Assembly: GCF_000515395.1 (NCBI RefSeq)
Contig: NZ_KI911782.1
Coordinates: 3,842,606-3,906,605 of the forward strand
DNA: 64,000 bases
Direction of reading: 5' to 3'
DNA from: Jiangella gansuensis DSM 44835
GTDB taxonomy: Bacteria > Actinomycetota > Actinomycetes > Jiangellales > Jiangellaceae
Shown: positions 34,381-42,749 of the stretch, in pieces
Layout: each line of letters begins with the position of its first letter
Position numbering within the stretch: position 1 is the first letter of the stretch
Notes under the pieces: generated by a model
Seen by the model: the letters and a program-made list of their open reading frames with translations, nothing else
Told to the model about the DNA's origin: nothing
Database searches by the model: none
Translations under genes and position numbers: made by a program

Positions 34381-34542
34381 ATGACCAAGTCCTACGTGCG
34401 TCACCTGCCCGGTGACCACGCCTGTGACGTGTGCGGCCGGACCGGTTGCGATCCGCTCTGGCAGCACACGCTCACGGCCTTCTTCTACTGCGACGACTGC
34501 AAGCGGGCGTTCCCGCCCGATGACCTCGTGAGGGTGGTGTGA
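34381..34542 (+). CDS. Small zinc-ribbon protein
   Basis: 53 residues. HACDVCGRTGCDPLWQHTL and YCDDCKRAFPPDDLVRVV hold two CxxC knuckles. A GGAG-containing stretch precedes ATG 34381, and it ends 4 bases before the DNA-pump gene. Probably an accessory of transfer or regulation. Confidence 0.52.
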   Translation: MTKSYVRHLPGDHACDVCGRTGCDPLWQHTLTAFFYCDDCKRAFPPDDLVRVV

Positions 34543-34546
34543 CCCG

Positions 34547-36112
34547 ATGCCTGCTCCCGTCAATCCGATCACGCCGGCCCAGGCCGCGACGTTCGCCAAG
34601 GGCCTGGCCGATCCTGACTCGTTCCCCCGCCAGCTCGCCCGGATGGCAGTGCTGCTGTTGGCGTGGCCGCTGGTGCTGGTGTGGAAGTTCCCGATCCTCA
34701 TCGCCGCCCTGACCATCGCCACGGGTGCGGTCTACGCGGCCGACTACCTGGTGGCCGGCTGGACCCTGATCGCCGCCGCCGTGGTGGCCCCGGTCGTCGT
34801 ACTCGCGCTGTGGCGGACCCTGCATGCCCGGTCGTTCGCGCCGGTCGGTGCGTGGCTGCTCGGCTGCCTGCGCTGCGGGCTGGTGTATCGGTGGCGGTGG
34901 CGTCACCACGCGATCGCCTGCGGCCTCGGCATCCGCGACAAGGACGGCGAGATCATCACCCCGCGCCTGGTCCGGGTGATGTCGAAGCCGGGTCGGGATG
35001 AGCTGCGGGTGCGGATGCTGCCCGGTCAGACTCCCGACGTGTACCTGGCCCGCGTGGTGCACTTGGCGCACGCCTTTCGCGTCGGGCACTCCCACCCCGA
35101 ATACATCGACCGCGTGACCGCGCACTGCGACCGCTCCGGCATGGTCACCATCACCTTCCCCCGAGCGGACCCGCTGCGCCGCGACGTGCCACCGTTCGCG
35201 CCGATCCCGGTCGATCGGCTCGACCTGCAAGCGCTGCCTGTGGCGCGGCTGGACTCGACCATCGACGCCTACCGGCTGCCGCTGCTCTACACCCACGTCC
35301 TGGTGGCCGGCGCCACCGGCTCGGGCAAGGGCAGCGTGCTGTGGTCGATCGTCAACGGGCTCGCCCCCGGCATCCCCGCCGGACTGGTGCAGCTTTACGG
35401 CATCGACCCCAAGGGCGGCATGGAGCTCGCGCTCGGCAAGGCGCTGTTCCACCGCCTGGCCTACGACAAGGGCGACGACCGTCCGGGGGAGGAACGCGCC
35501 GCCGACCTCGTGCGGGTGATGGAAGACCTCGCCGACGTGTCCGCCGCCAGGGCTGCCCGCTACGCCGGGAAGCTGCGCAAGTTCACGCCCAGCGCCGATG
35601 AGCCGTTCATCGTGCTCGTGGTCGACGAGCTGGCCTACCTGACGAAGTACATGCCGTTCCCGACCCTCAAGAAGACGTTCGCCCAGGCGATAGCCACCGT
35701 CCTCACGCAGGGTCGCGCCGTGGGCGTCACCATCGTTGGCCTGCTCCAAGACCCCCGCAAGGACACCGTCCCCGAGCGGTCGCTGTTCCCGGTCAAGATC
35801 GGGCTGCGGCTCGACAGCGCGTCAGAGTCACAGATGGTGCTCGGCCAGACCGGGTGGGAACGCGGCGGGCACTGCGAGGCCATCCCCAGGGGACTGCCCG
35901 GCGTCGGGTACGTGCTCATCGACGGCGACCCCACACCGCGCCGAGTCCGGTTCTCCTACCTCACCGACGACGACGTGCGCGCGCTGACCTGGCAGCACCC
36001 GACCCCGCCGCCGGCCCCGCCGGCCGCGCAGCTCGAAGCCGTCCCCGACACCAACGACGACGGCGACGACGTCGGTGACGAGGGCGATGCTCCGCAGGCG
36101 GTGGCGGCATGA
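34547..36112 (+). CDS. TraB/TraSA-type FtsK/SpoIIIE conjugative DNA translocase
   Basis: 521 residues. Two hydrophobic segments near 30-85 anchor it in the membrane. The motor domain has Walker A GATGSGKGS near 255-263, Walker B FIVLVVDELAYL near 352-363, and the sensor-like stretch TQGRAVGVTIVGLLQDPRKD. A Pro/Asp-rich tail follows. In Streptomyces elements one such hexameric pump moves double-stranded DNA between hyphae without a relaxase. It lies between the small-gene operon and the replication gene, the canonical AICE order. Confidence 0.93.
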   Translation: MPAPVNPITPAQAATFAKGLADPDSFPRQLARMAVLLLAWPLVLVWKFPILIAALTIATGAVYAADYLVAGWTLIAAAVVAPVVVLALWRTLHARSFAPVGAWLLGCLRCGLVYRWRWRHHAIACGLGIRDKDGEIITPRLVRVMSKPGRDELRVRMLPGQTPDVYLARVVHLAHAFRVGHSHPEYIDRVTAHCDRSGMVTITFPRADPLRRDVPPFAPIPVDRLDLQALPVARLDSTIDAYRLPLLYTHVLVAGATGSGKGSVLWSIVNGLAPGIPAGLVQLYGIDPKGGMELALGKALFHRLAYDKGDDRPGEERAADLVRVMEDLADVSAARAARYAGKLRKFTPSADEPFIVLVVDELAYLTKYMPFPTLKKTFAQAIATVLTQGRAVGVTIVGLLQDPRKDTVPERSLFPVKIGLRLDSASESQMVLGQTGWERGGHCEAIPRGLPGVGYVLIDGDPTPRRVRFSYLTDDDVRALTWQHPTPPPAPPAAQLEAVPDTNDDGDDVGDEGDAPQAVAA

Positions 36113-36273
36113 CCGGCCAGTGGTTCCGCTCCGTGATCGCCAACGATCCGGCCTGGCATCGCTCCGCCCACGGCCCGATCGCGGTCTGCGGCACCCTCGG
36201 CACGCTGTTCATGCCGTGGGAGCCCGCCGTGCCGCCCGGCCAGATCACCTGCGCCGACTGCGAAGAGGACTGA
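36109..36273 (+). CDS. Small hypothetical AICE protein
   Basis: 54 residues, starting inside the traB stop (ATGA, 36,109-36,112). MTGQWFRSVIANDPAWHRSA opens the chain and a single CADCEED knuckle closes it. It ends 4 bases before the replication initiator gene. Function unknown; such linkers are common between traB and rep in these elements. Confidence 0.55.
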   Translation: MTGQWFRSVIANDPAWHRSAHGPIAVCGTLGTLFMPWEPAVPPGQITCADCEED

Positions 36274-36277
36274 CTTC

Positions 36278-37696
36278 GTGACCTCGACCGCAAGTCTGGA
36301 CGCCCTCGACGTGGACCAGCTCGCCGCGCGGCTCTCGCAGTCGGACGCCGAGCGGGCCACGCGGGGGTGCTCCAACCCGATCCGCCTCACGGGCTCGTCC
36401 GTGCACGTGGACGCGGCGACGGGTGAGGTCGTCGGCACCTACAGCTCCGACGACGAGCACGACGGTCACACCTATGTGCGCTGCGGCAACCGGCGCGCCG
36501 AGGTCTGTGCGTCGTGCTCGCGGGAGTACAAGGGCGACGCCTGGCACGTGCTGATGTCCGGGCTACTGGGCGGGCTCGGCGTCCCCGAGTCGGTGAGCCA
36601 GCACCCGTCGGTGTTCGTGACCCTCACTGCACCCAGCTTCGGCCCCGTGCACCGGGCAACCGGCAAGAAGGGCGGCAAGGGCAAGACGCCCTGTCGGGCA
36701 CGCCGAGACCGCCCCGTCTGTCCGCACGGCCGGCCGCTGTCGTGCACCCGCCGCCACGACCAGGATGACCGGTTCGTGGGCCAACCGTTGTGCCGGGACT
36801 GCTACGACTACACCGCTCACGTCATCTGGCAGTGGCACGCCCCCGAGCTGTGGCGGCGCTTCACGATGGCGCTGCGTCGCCAGCTCGCCCGCGCCGCCGG
36901 GCTCACCGTGAAGGACTTTCACGCCCGCGCTCGGCTCTCCTACACGAAGGTGTGCGAGTTCCAAGCCAGGGGCGTCGTGCACTTCCACGCCGTCGTCAGG
37001 CTCGACGGCCCGACCGGACCCGACAGCCTCCCACAGCTCGACCTGGACGCCGACGACATCACCGTCCCCGTTCGCGCTGCCGCCGCTCACGTGTTCGTCG
37101 ACGCCGACACCCCCCGCGGGGACACGCTGCGGCTGCGGTGGGGCGCCCAGCTCGACGCCCGCACCATCACCCTCGGCGCTGGCCGCGACAACAGCACCGG
37201 CCCGGCGCATCCGGCGATGATCGGCGCGTACCTGGCCAAGTACCTCACCAAGTCCACCGCCGAGTTCGGGCTCCCCGCCACCGAGCGGATCCGCTCCGCG
37301 ACCGACGCCCGCCACGCCGGGGCCACCGACCATGCCTGCCGGATCGTTGCCGCTGCCGCCCGTCTGGTAACGGTGTCGGAGGACTACCGGCCGATCGCTC
37401 GGCGTCTGGCCACGCTCGGCTACCGGGGCCACCCGATCACCAAGTCCCGCGCTTACGGCGTCACCTTCGGCTCCCGCCGCGAAGCCCGCCGCACCTGGCG
37501 ACGCCGCCGCGCCCGCCTCCACGCGACCGCTGTCGTCCGGGATGTGCTCGACCTCGACCCCGCGGCCATCGATGACGACGACGCCGTGATCACGCTCGGA
37601 TCCTGGACCTACGCCGGTCGCGGCTACCTCACCGACCACGACGCCGCCCAGGCCGTCCGCACCCACACCCTCACCCGCATCCGACCCCAGCCGTAA
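36278..37696 (+). CDS. RepSA-type rolling-circle replication initiator
   Basis: 472 residues from GTG 36278. An N-terminal zinc-binding part (VCASCSREYKGDAWHVLMSG, then CPHGRPLSCTRRH and CRDCYDY) precedes the HUH motif VVHFHAVVRLDG near residue 235. The probable nicking tyrosines lie in IGAYLAKYLTKSTAEF. These are the marks of the AICE replication initiators of the pSAM2 RepSA class. The protein nicks the element's double-strand origin, which is usually inside or beside its own gene. Confidence 0.92.
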   Translation: MTSTASLDALDVDQLAARLSQSDAERATRGCSNPIRLTGSSVHVDAATGEVVGTYSSDDEHDGHTYVRCGNRRAEVCASCSREYKGDAWHVLMSGLLGGLGVPESVSQHPSVFVTLTAPSFGPVHRATGKKGGKGKTPCRARRDRPVCPHGRPLSCTRRHDQDDRFVGQPLCRDCYDYTAHVIWQWHAPELWRRFTMALRRQLARAAGLTVKDFHARARLSYTKVCEFQARGVVHFHAVVRLDGPTGPDSLPQLDLDADDITVPVRAAAAHVFVDADTPRGDTLRLRWGAQLDARTITLGAGRDNSTGPAHPAMIGAYLAKYLTKSTAEFGLPATERIRSATDARHAGATDHACRIVAAAARLVTVSEDYRPIARRLATLGYRGHPITKSRAYGVTFGSRREARRTWRRRRARLHATAVVRDVLDLDPAAIDDDDAVITLGSWTYAGRGYLTDHDAAQAVRTHTLTRIRPQP

Positions 37697-37768
37697 ATCT
37701 TCCAGGCCGGCGCAGCTGCTCGAGGCGCCGAAACAGGAGATCTTCCGGTAACGACAAGGAGTAAGCCC

Positions 37769-37957
37769 ATGACTGAGACGGTCGAACCGACCTGGACGCC
37801 GGACGAGGTCGCCGCGTACCTGCGCGTGCCCAAGGCGACCCTCTACCAATGGCGCTGGAAGAACTACGGTCCGCCGGCGGCGAAGGTCGGTCGCGGCCTC
37901 CGGTACGAGGTCGCAGACGTGGTGGCCTGGTTCCAGGCACAGAAGACGGCCGCGTGA
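37769..37957 (+). CDS. xis: Excisionase (MerR-like helix-turn-helix)
   Basis: 62 residues. WTPDEVAAYLRVPKATLYQW with RWKNYGPPAAKVGRGLRYEV and VVAWFQAQ is the typical AICE Xis winged helix that bends DNA at the attachment site. The stop overlaps the integrase start (TGATG), so xis and int were one coupled unit before the IS insertion. Confidence 0.88.
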   Translation: MTETVEPTWTPDEVAAYLRVPKATLYQWRWKNYGPPAAKVGRGLRYEVADVVAWFQAQKTAA

Positions 37958-38067
37958 TGGGCCGCGCACCGCTCCCGATCGGCACGTGGGGCAAAGTCCG
38001 CACCTACGTCGCCAAGGTTGATGACGCGGGACTGTCTGAAAAACGGTGGATCTTGGTCTTGGTCTGA
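37957..38067 (+). pseudogene. int: 5' fragment of the integrase gene, cut by IS256-type insertion
   Basis: ATG 37957 begins MGRAPLPIGTWGKVRTYVA, the standard N-terminus of AICE integrases. After codon 23 the frame runs into the inserted element at 38,028 and stops at 38,067. Removing 38,028-39,407 plus one 8-bp duplicate restores one uninterrupted frame (VDDAGKPVRHVARTLYRDFD) into the 39,435 gene, for a protein of 395 residues. Confidence 0.9.
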
Positions 38068-39407
38068 CACGCCGAGCAGGGGTGCTTGGCGGAAAGGATT
38101 GATCTTGACCGAGACACTGGAGCCCGTGGCGGACGAGGTGGATCAGCAAGCGCTGGCCGAGCAGTTGCTGGCGCAGGCCAAGGAGCAGGGCGTCGATCTG
38201 GTGGGTCCGAACGGGCTGCTCAACCAGTTGACGAAGAACGTGCTCGAGACCGCTCTGGAGGCGGAGATGAGCGAGCACTTGGGCTATGAGAAGCACGACC
38301 GGGCCGGGCGGGACAGCGGGAACTCGCGCAACGGGACCCGCACGAAGACGGTGCTGACTGAGATCGGGCCGGTCGAGATCGAGGTCCCCCGCGACACCGA
38401 GTCCTCGTTCGAACCGCAGATCGTGAAGAAGCGGCAGCGCCGCCTGAACGGGATCGATGAGATCGTGTTGTCGCTGACTGCCAAAGGCCTGACCACCGGT
38501 GAGGTCGCCGCGCACTTCGACGAGGTCTACGGCGCGAAGGTGTCCAAGGACACGATCTCCAGGATCACCGACAAGGTCGTCGGCGAGATGACCGAGTGGT
38601 GCGCCCGGCCACTGGAACGCGTATATCCGGTGATGTTCATCGACGCCATTCACGTGAAGATCCGCGATGGTCAGGTCACCAGCCGCCCGATCTACGTCGC
38701 CATCGGCGTCACCGTGACCGGCGAGCGGGACATCCTCGGGCTGTGGGCCGGCGACGGCGGTGAAGGCGCGAAGTTCTGGCTGCAGGTGCTGACCGAGATC
38801 AAGAACCGCGGCACCCAGGACGTGTGCATCGTGGTGTGCGACGGCTTGAAGGGGCTTCCCGAGGCGATCACCACCGTGTGGGAGCTCGCGATCGTGCAGA
38901 CCTGCATCATCCACCTGCTGCGCAACACGTTCCGGTACGCCTCCCGCCGGTACTGGGACCAGATGTCACGCGAGCTCAAACCGGTCTACACCGCACCTTC
39001 GGAGGCCGCGGCCAAAGAACGCTGGAACGAGTTCGCCGCCAGCTGGGGGCAGCAGTACCCGGCCATCGTGCGGTTGTGGGAGAACGCCTGGTCGGAGTTT
39101 GTGCCGTTCCTGGACTACGACCAGGAGATCCGGCGGGTGATCTGCTCGACCAACGCGATCGAGTCGATCAACGCCCGCTACCGACGCGCGATCCGCGCCC
39201 GCGGACACTTCCCCACCGAACAGGCCGCCCTGAAGTGCCTCTACCTGGTGACCCGGTCGCTGGACCCGACCGGCCGAGGCCGGGCACGATGGGCCATGAG
39301 GTGGAAACCGGCCCTCAACGCGTTCGCGATCACGTTCGAAGGCCGCATCACACCAACCGGAAACTAGCCGATGCCAAGACCGGATCCACCGTTAATCAGA
39401 CACACCC
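38028..39407 (+). mobile_element. IS256-family insertion sequence, 1380 bp
   Basis: The terminal inverted repeats begin GGGACTGTCTGAAAAAC (left) and, read inward on the other strand, GGGTGTGTCTGATTAAC (right), both continuing GGTGGATC; 21 of the first 25 bases agree. An exact 8-bp target duplication GATGACGC flanks it (38,020-38,027 and 39,408-39,415). It contains one transposase gene and interrupts the AICE integrase. Confidence 0.95.
38105..39367 (+). CDS. IS256-family (mutator-type) transposase
   Basis: 420 residues from TTG 38105, preceded by GGAAAGGA (an upstream in-frame ATG at 38,018 lies in the target gene and is not used). NQLTKNVLETALEAEMSEHL and RDSGNSRNGTRTKTV open the chain. The DDE residues lie in VMFIDAIHVKIRDGQ, VVCDGLKGLPEAI and STNAIESINARYRRA. 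It looks full length and intact, so the IS may still be mobile. Confidence 0.95.
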   Translation: MTETLEPVADEVDQQALAEQLLAQAKEQGVDLVGPNGLLNQLTKNVLETALEAEMSEHLGYEKHDRAGRDSGNSRNGTRTKTVLTEIGPVEIEVPRDTESSFEPQIVKKRQRRLNGIDEIVLSLTAKGLTTGEVAAHFDEVYGAKVSKDTISRITDKVVGEMTEWCARPLERVYPVMFIDAIHVKIRDGQVTSRPIYVAIGVTVTGERDILGLWAGDGGEGAKFWLQVLTEIKNRGTQDVCIVVCDGLKGLPEAITTVWELAIVQTCIIHLLRNTFRYASRRYWDQMSRELKPVYTAPSEAAAKERWNEFAASWGQQYPAIVRLWENAWSEFVPFLDYDQEIRRVICSTNAIESINARYRRAIRARGHFPTEQAALKCLYLVTRSLDPTGRGRARWAMRWKPALNAFAITFEGRITPTGN

Positions 39408-39434
39408 GATGACGCCGGTAAACCGGTCCGTCAC

Positions 39435-40532
39435 GTGGCCCGGACGCTCTATCGGGACTTCGACGGCCGAACGCGTCCGGTTGAAGCGCACGGCAAGACC
39501 AAGACGGCCGCGACGAACGCTCTGCGGACGAAGCTGACCGAACGTGCCAAGGGTGGCCGTGGGGGAGAGCTGACGGCCACGCACCGGTTCTCCGACGCTG
39601 CGGATCTGTGGTTGGAGCGGTTCCGCAAGCAGGTCGAGGCCGACAAGCGCTCGCCGGGCTCGCTGGACACGTACCGGAAGCACTTGAAGAACCACGTGCT
39701 GCCGGCTCTGGCTGAGGTCCGTCTCGGGGAGGTCACCACGCCGCTGCTGGACCGCGTCATCGGCAAGATCGCGACCGATGCCGGTGGACCGACGGCCAAG
39801 ACCTGCCGGAGCGTCATCTCCGGGATCATGGGCCTGGCCGTGCGCCGAGGTGCTGTCTTCGCGAATCCGGTCCGCGAGGTCGAACAGATCGAGACCCGCT
39901 CGAAGCAGGCGCGGGCGCTGAATGACGGTGAGGTCGGAGCATGGTTGACGGCGCTCAGAGGCGACGAGCGGGCTGTGCGGCGTGATCTGGTCGACCTGAC
40001 GGTGTTCATGCTGTCGACCGGCTGCCGTATCGGTGAGGCATTGGCGGTGCTGTGGAGTCAGGTAGACCTGGCGGCGGGGACGGTCGAGATCACGCACACG
40101 ATCATCCGCGTGCGCGGTGAGGGCCTGTTGCGCAAGTGGACGAAGAACCGCAACGAGCGACTGTTGCTCCTGCCGCCGCTCGGGGTCGCGATGTTGCGCC
40201 GTCGCTTTGTGCCCGGCACGCAGCTCGACAAGCCGGTGTTCCCGGACACCCAGGGTGGGTTCCGTGACCCGTCCAACACGAGCCGGGCCATCCGGGACGC
40301 CAGGGGAGAGGAGGTCATGTCGTGGATCACCTCGCACGCCTACCGGAAGACGACGGCCACCGTCCTGGACGATGCAGGCCACTCGGCGCGGCAGGTCGCC
40401 GACCAGCTCGGCCACGCCCGACCGTCGATGACTCAGGACGTGTACATGGGCCGGCGCGTGCTGAACCCCGCTGCGGCCGAGGCGCTGGAACGTGTGCTCG
40501 GCGTAGCGGCCGGGGAGGAAAACTGTGGGTAA
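39435..40532 (+). CDS. int: AICE tyrosine integrase, catalytic part (first 30 codons separated by IS)
   Basis: 365 residues from GTG 39435, codon 31 of the original gene. The core-binding domain (DAADLWLERFRKQVEADKRS) and the whole catalytic domain remain: Arg in STGCRIGEALAVLW, the HxxR box SHAYRKTTATVLDDAG, LGHARPSMTQDVYMGR with the nucleophile Tyr. Only the arm-type DNA-binding start is lost, and no ribosome site precedes GTG 39435. It is probably poorly expressed and defective. It ends 54 bases from the tRNA-Asn attachment site, as in other AICEs. Confidence 0.9.
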   Translation: MARTLYRDFDGRTRPVEAHGKTKTAATNALRTKLTERAKGGRGGELTATHRFSDAADLWLERFRKQVEADKRSPGSLDTYRKHLKNHVLPALAEVRLGEVTTPLLDRVIGKIATDAGGPTAKTCRSVISGIMGLAVRRGAVFANPVREVEQIETRSKQARALNDGEVGAWLTALRGDERAVRRDLVDLTVFMLSTGCRIGEALAVLWSQVDLAAGTVEITHTIIRVRGEGLLRKWTKNRNERLLLLPPLGVAMLRRRFVPGTQLDKPVFPDTQGGFRDPSNTSRAIRDARGEEVMSWITSHAYRKTTATVLDDAGHSARQVADQLGHARPSMTQDVYMGRRVLNPAAAEALERVLGVAAGEENCG

Positions 40533-40586
40533 GTTGTGGCCACCCGGTGCCGGCCTAATGGGCCTGTGGCCTGTGAGCTTGGGGTT

Positions 40587-40626
40587 TGGCTCCCGCACCT
40601 GGACTCGAACCAGGAACCCTCTGATT
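40587..40626. repeat. AICE attachment site inside tRNA-Asn
   Basis: Exact 40-bp match to 23,220-23,259. It covers the CCA end through the T-arm to just before the anticodon of the intact tRNA-Asn gene, so the element restores the tRNA on insertion. Confidence 0.93.
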
Positions 40627-40662
40627 AACAGTCAGATGCTCTGCCAATTGAGCTATGCGGGA
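40587..40662 (-). tRNA. tRNA-Asn (GTT)
   Basis: The minus strand gives TCCCGCA acceptor paired with TGCGGGA, D-arm with AATTGGC loop, anticodon loop CTGTTAA (anticodon GTT), T-arm CCTGG/CCAGG with TTCGAGT, discriminator G and an encoded CCA (40,587-40,589). It is complete, and its 3' half is the AICE attachment site. Confidence 0.96.
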
Positions 40663-40758
40663 TCGGGTGGAACTGAACGCCCCAGCCGACGCTGAACCTT
40701 ACCAGGAGAAGGGCCCTCGTTCCCAATCGGTTCGGAGGGCCTGGCAGCCTGGGAACGA

Positions 40759-41577
40759 TCAGTCCAGGACGTGCTCTTCGTACCGCTTGCGCATCAGCGC
40801 GACGACCTCGTCGGGGTCGGCGGCCCAGACGTCGGCGTTGAAGATCTCGACCTCGATGGGGCCGTCGTAGCCGGCGGCCTCGACGTGGCGGCGCAGGGCC
40901 TGGAAGTCGATGTGGCCGTCACCCATCATGCCGCGTGCGAGCAGCGCGTCCGGTGGGAGCGGGGTGATCCAGTCGCACACCTGGAAGCTGGCGATCCGCT
41001 CGCCGGCCCGCGCGATCGCGGCCTCGACCCGGGGGTCCCACCAGACGTGGAAGGTGTCGACGACGACGCCCACCGCGTCGGCCGGGAAGGGAGACGCCAT
41101 GTCGAGCGCCTCGTCCAGCGTCGACAGGACGCCGCGGTCGGCGCAGTAGATGGGGTGCATGGGCTCCAGTGCCAGCCGGACCCCGGCCTGCTGGGCGTGC
41201 GGCACCAGGTCCGCGATGCCGTCGGCCACCCGGGCCCGGGCGCCTGGCAGGTTCCGCGACCCGTCCGGGAGCCCGCCGACCACCATGACCAGGCAGTCGG
41301 TACCCAAGGCTGCCGCTTCGTCGATGGCGCGCCGGTTGTCGGCCAGCGCGGCGTCGCGTTCCGGCCCGGGCAGCGCGGTGATGAATCCGCCCCGGCACAG
41401 CGACGAAACCTTCAGCCCGGCGTCCGCGACCAGCTGGGCTGAAGTCGCGAGCCCGGCTTCGTGCACCGGCTCCCGCCACAGGCCGATCCATTCCAGGCCG
41501 GCCCGGACGCACCCGTCGACGGCTTCCTGGACCGACCACCGGTTCGTCGTCTTCTGGTTCAGTGCCAGCCGCCGCAT
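40759..41577 (-). CDS. Sugar phosphate isomerase/epimerase (xylose-isomerase-like TIM barrel)
   Basis: 272 residues from ATG 41577 (MRRLALNQKTTNRWSVQEAV). TIM-barrel signatures include VSSLCRGGFITALPG, RLALEPMHPIYCADR, VVDTFHVWWDP and the metal-ligand end GPIEVEIFNADVW. It is the last gene of the minus-strand operon with the DUF993 and MocA-type genes, a common actinomycete trio under LacI control. It probably isomerises or dehydrates a keto-sugar or inosose-like intermediate; the substrate is not known. Confidence 0.87.
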   Translation of the reverse strand: MRRLALNQKTTNRWSVQEAVDGCVRAGLEWIGLWREPVHEAGLATSAQLVADAGLKVSSLCRGGFITALPGPERDAALADNRRAIDEAAALGTDCLVMVVGGLPDGSRNLPGARARVADGIADLVPHAQQAGVRLALEPMHPIYCADRGVLSTLDEALDMASPFPADAVGVVVDTFHVWWDPRVEAAIARAGERIASFQVCDWITPLPPDALLARGMMGDGHIDFQALRRHVEAAGYDGPIEVEIFNADVWAADPDEVVALMRKRYEEHVLD

Positions 41578-41579
41578 CG

Positions 41580-42749
41580 TCACATCACTCCGTACGTGGT
41601 CAGCAGTGCCGTCATCCGGGCGGCGGCCAGCTCCGGGTCCGGCAGCAGTCCGGCGGCGTCGGCCAGCTCGAACGTCGTCACCAGGTGGGGGAGGGACCGG
41701 GCGCTCTGCAGCCCGCCGACCATCGTGAACCCCGGCTGCAGCCCGGACAGCCAGGCCAGGAACGCGATGCCGGCCTTGTAGTAATAGGTGGGCGCCCCGA
41801 AGACCTGACGGGCCAGCGGTACGGTCGGCGCGAACGCCGCCTCGTACGCGGCCAGGTCGCCGCGGTCCAGCGCCTGCAACGCGCCCGACGCGGCCGGAGC
41901 GATCGCGGCGAAGATTCCGAGCAGCGCATCGCTGGAGCGGCCGTCGTCGTCGCCGCGGATGAGTTCCGGATAGTTGAAGTCGTCGCCGGTGTAGAGGCGG
42001 ACGCCGTCCGGGAGCTGCGCGCGTACCCGGCGCTCCAGGTCCGCGTCGAGCAGCGACACCTTGATGCCGTCGACCGTCGCCGTGTGGTCGCGGATCAGCC
42101 CGACGACGTGCTCGGTGGCCACCTCGACGTCGTCGGCGCCCCAGTAGCCGGCCAACGCCGGGTCGAACATGGGGCCCAGCCAGTGCAGGATGACCGGCGA
42201 CGGCGCCTGCGTGAGCAGGCGGTCGTAGACCTTGCGATAGTCGTCCGGTCCGCCGGCGACGGCTGCGAGCTGGCGGCTGGCCATCAGGATGACCTGGGCG
42301 CCGGCGTCGTCGACCACCTCGAGCTGGGTCTCGTACGCGGCCGCCACCTCGTCGAGGTCGCGAGCCGGTTCGGTCAGGTGGTCGGTGCCGACACCGGCTG
42401 CGATCCGGCCGCCTGCGGCGCGTGCCTCGGCCGAACTGCGCCGGATCAACTCCTGCGTGGCGGCCCAGTCGAGACCCATGCCGCGCTGCGCGGTGTCCAT
42501 GGCCTCGGCCACACCCAGGCCGTACGACCACAGGTGCCGCCGGAACCCCAGGGTGTGGTCCCAATCGACGACGGCGGGAGCGCCCGGCACGTTCTCGCCG
42601 AGGGGGTCGGCGACGACGTGCGCGGCGGCGAACGCCACCCGCGACCGGAACGGTTCGGCCGGCCGGGTCCAGTCCCGCGGCGCGGACAGGACGTGCTCAC
42701 GCAGCGCGCCGTCCGGCCCGGGCAGCCGCACCGAAACCCCGCCGCTCAC
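41580..42749 (-). CDS. DUF993 family protein (dihydrodipicolinate-synthase-like aldolase)
   Basis: 389 residues from GTG 42749, in a GTGA overlap with the upstream oxidoreductase gene. VAFAAAHVVADPLGENVPGA, GMGLDWAATQELIRRSSAEA, VILMASRQLAAVAGGPDDY, VILHWLGPMFDPALAGYWG and VRLYTGDDFNYPELIRGD (in parts) are DUF993 hallmarks. The family has a DHDPS-like barrel and occurs with MocA-type oxidoreductases and isomerases in sugar operons. A carbon-carbon lyase step is likely but unproven. Confidence 0.88.
   Translation of the reverse strand: MSGGVSVRLPGPDGALREHVLSAPRDWTRPAEPFRSRVAFAAAHVVADPLGENVPGAPAVVDWDHTLGFRRHLWSYGLGVAEAMDTAQRGMGLDWAATQELIRRSSAEARAAGGRIAAGVGTDHLTEPARDLDEVAAAYETQLEVVDDAGAQVILMASRQLAAVAGGPDDYRKVYDRLLTQAPSPVILHWLGPMFDPALAGYWGADDVEVATEHVVGLIRDHTATVDGIKVSLLDADLERRVRAQLPDGVRLYTGDDFNYPELIRGDDDGRSSDALLGIFAAIAPAASGALQALDRGDLAAYEAAFAPTVPLARQVFGAPTYYYKAGIAFLAWLSGLQPGFTMVGGLQSARSLPHLVTTFELADAAGLLPDPELAAARMTALLTTYGVM

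Larger units (their letters stand above)
23220..40626 (+). mobile_element. AICE (pSAM2-like integrative and conjugative element) in tRNA-Asn, about 17.4 kb
   Basis: It is bounded by 40-bp exact direct repeats (23,220-23,259 and 40,587-40,626) equal to the 3' half of tRNA-Asn. It contains the full AICE gene set in canonical order: GntR repressor, Pra-like activator, small Spd/zinc-ribbon genes, TraB-type FtsK pump, RepSA-type HUH initiator, Xis, and integrase next to the tRNA. No relaxase or type IV secretion gene is present, as expected for an AICE. The left half (23.5-30.6 kb) is cargo. The integrase is split by an IS256-family element, so excision is likely blocked. Confidence 0.93.

Noticed and set aside
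36563-38914. A 783-codon minus-strand frame across the rep-xis-IS region
   Set aside because: It runs across the IS boundary and opposite recognised genes; no domain is seen.
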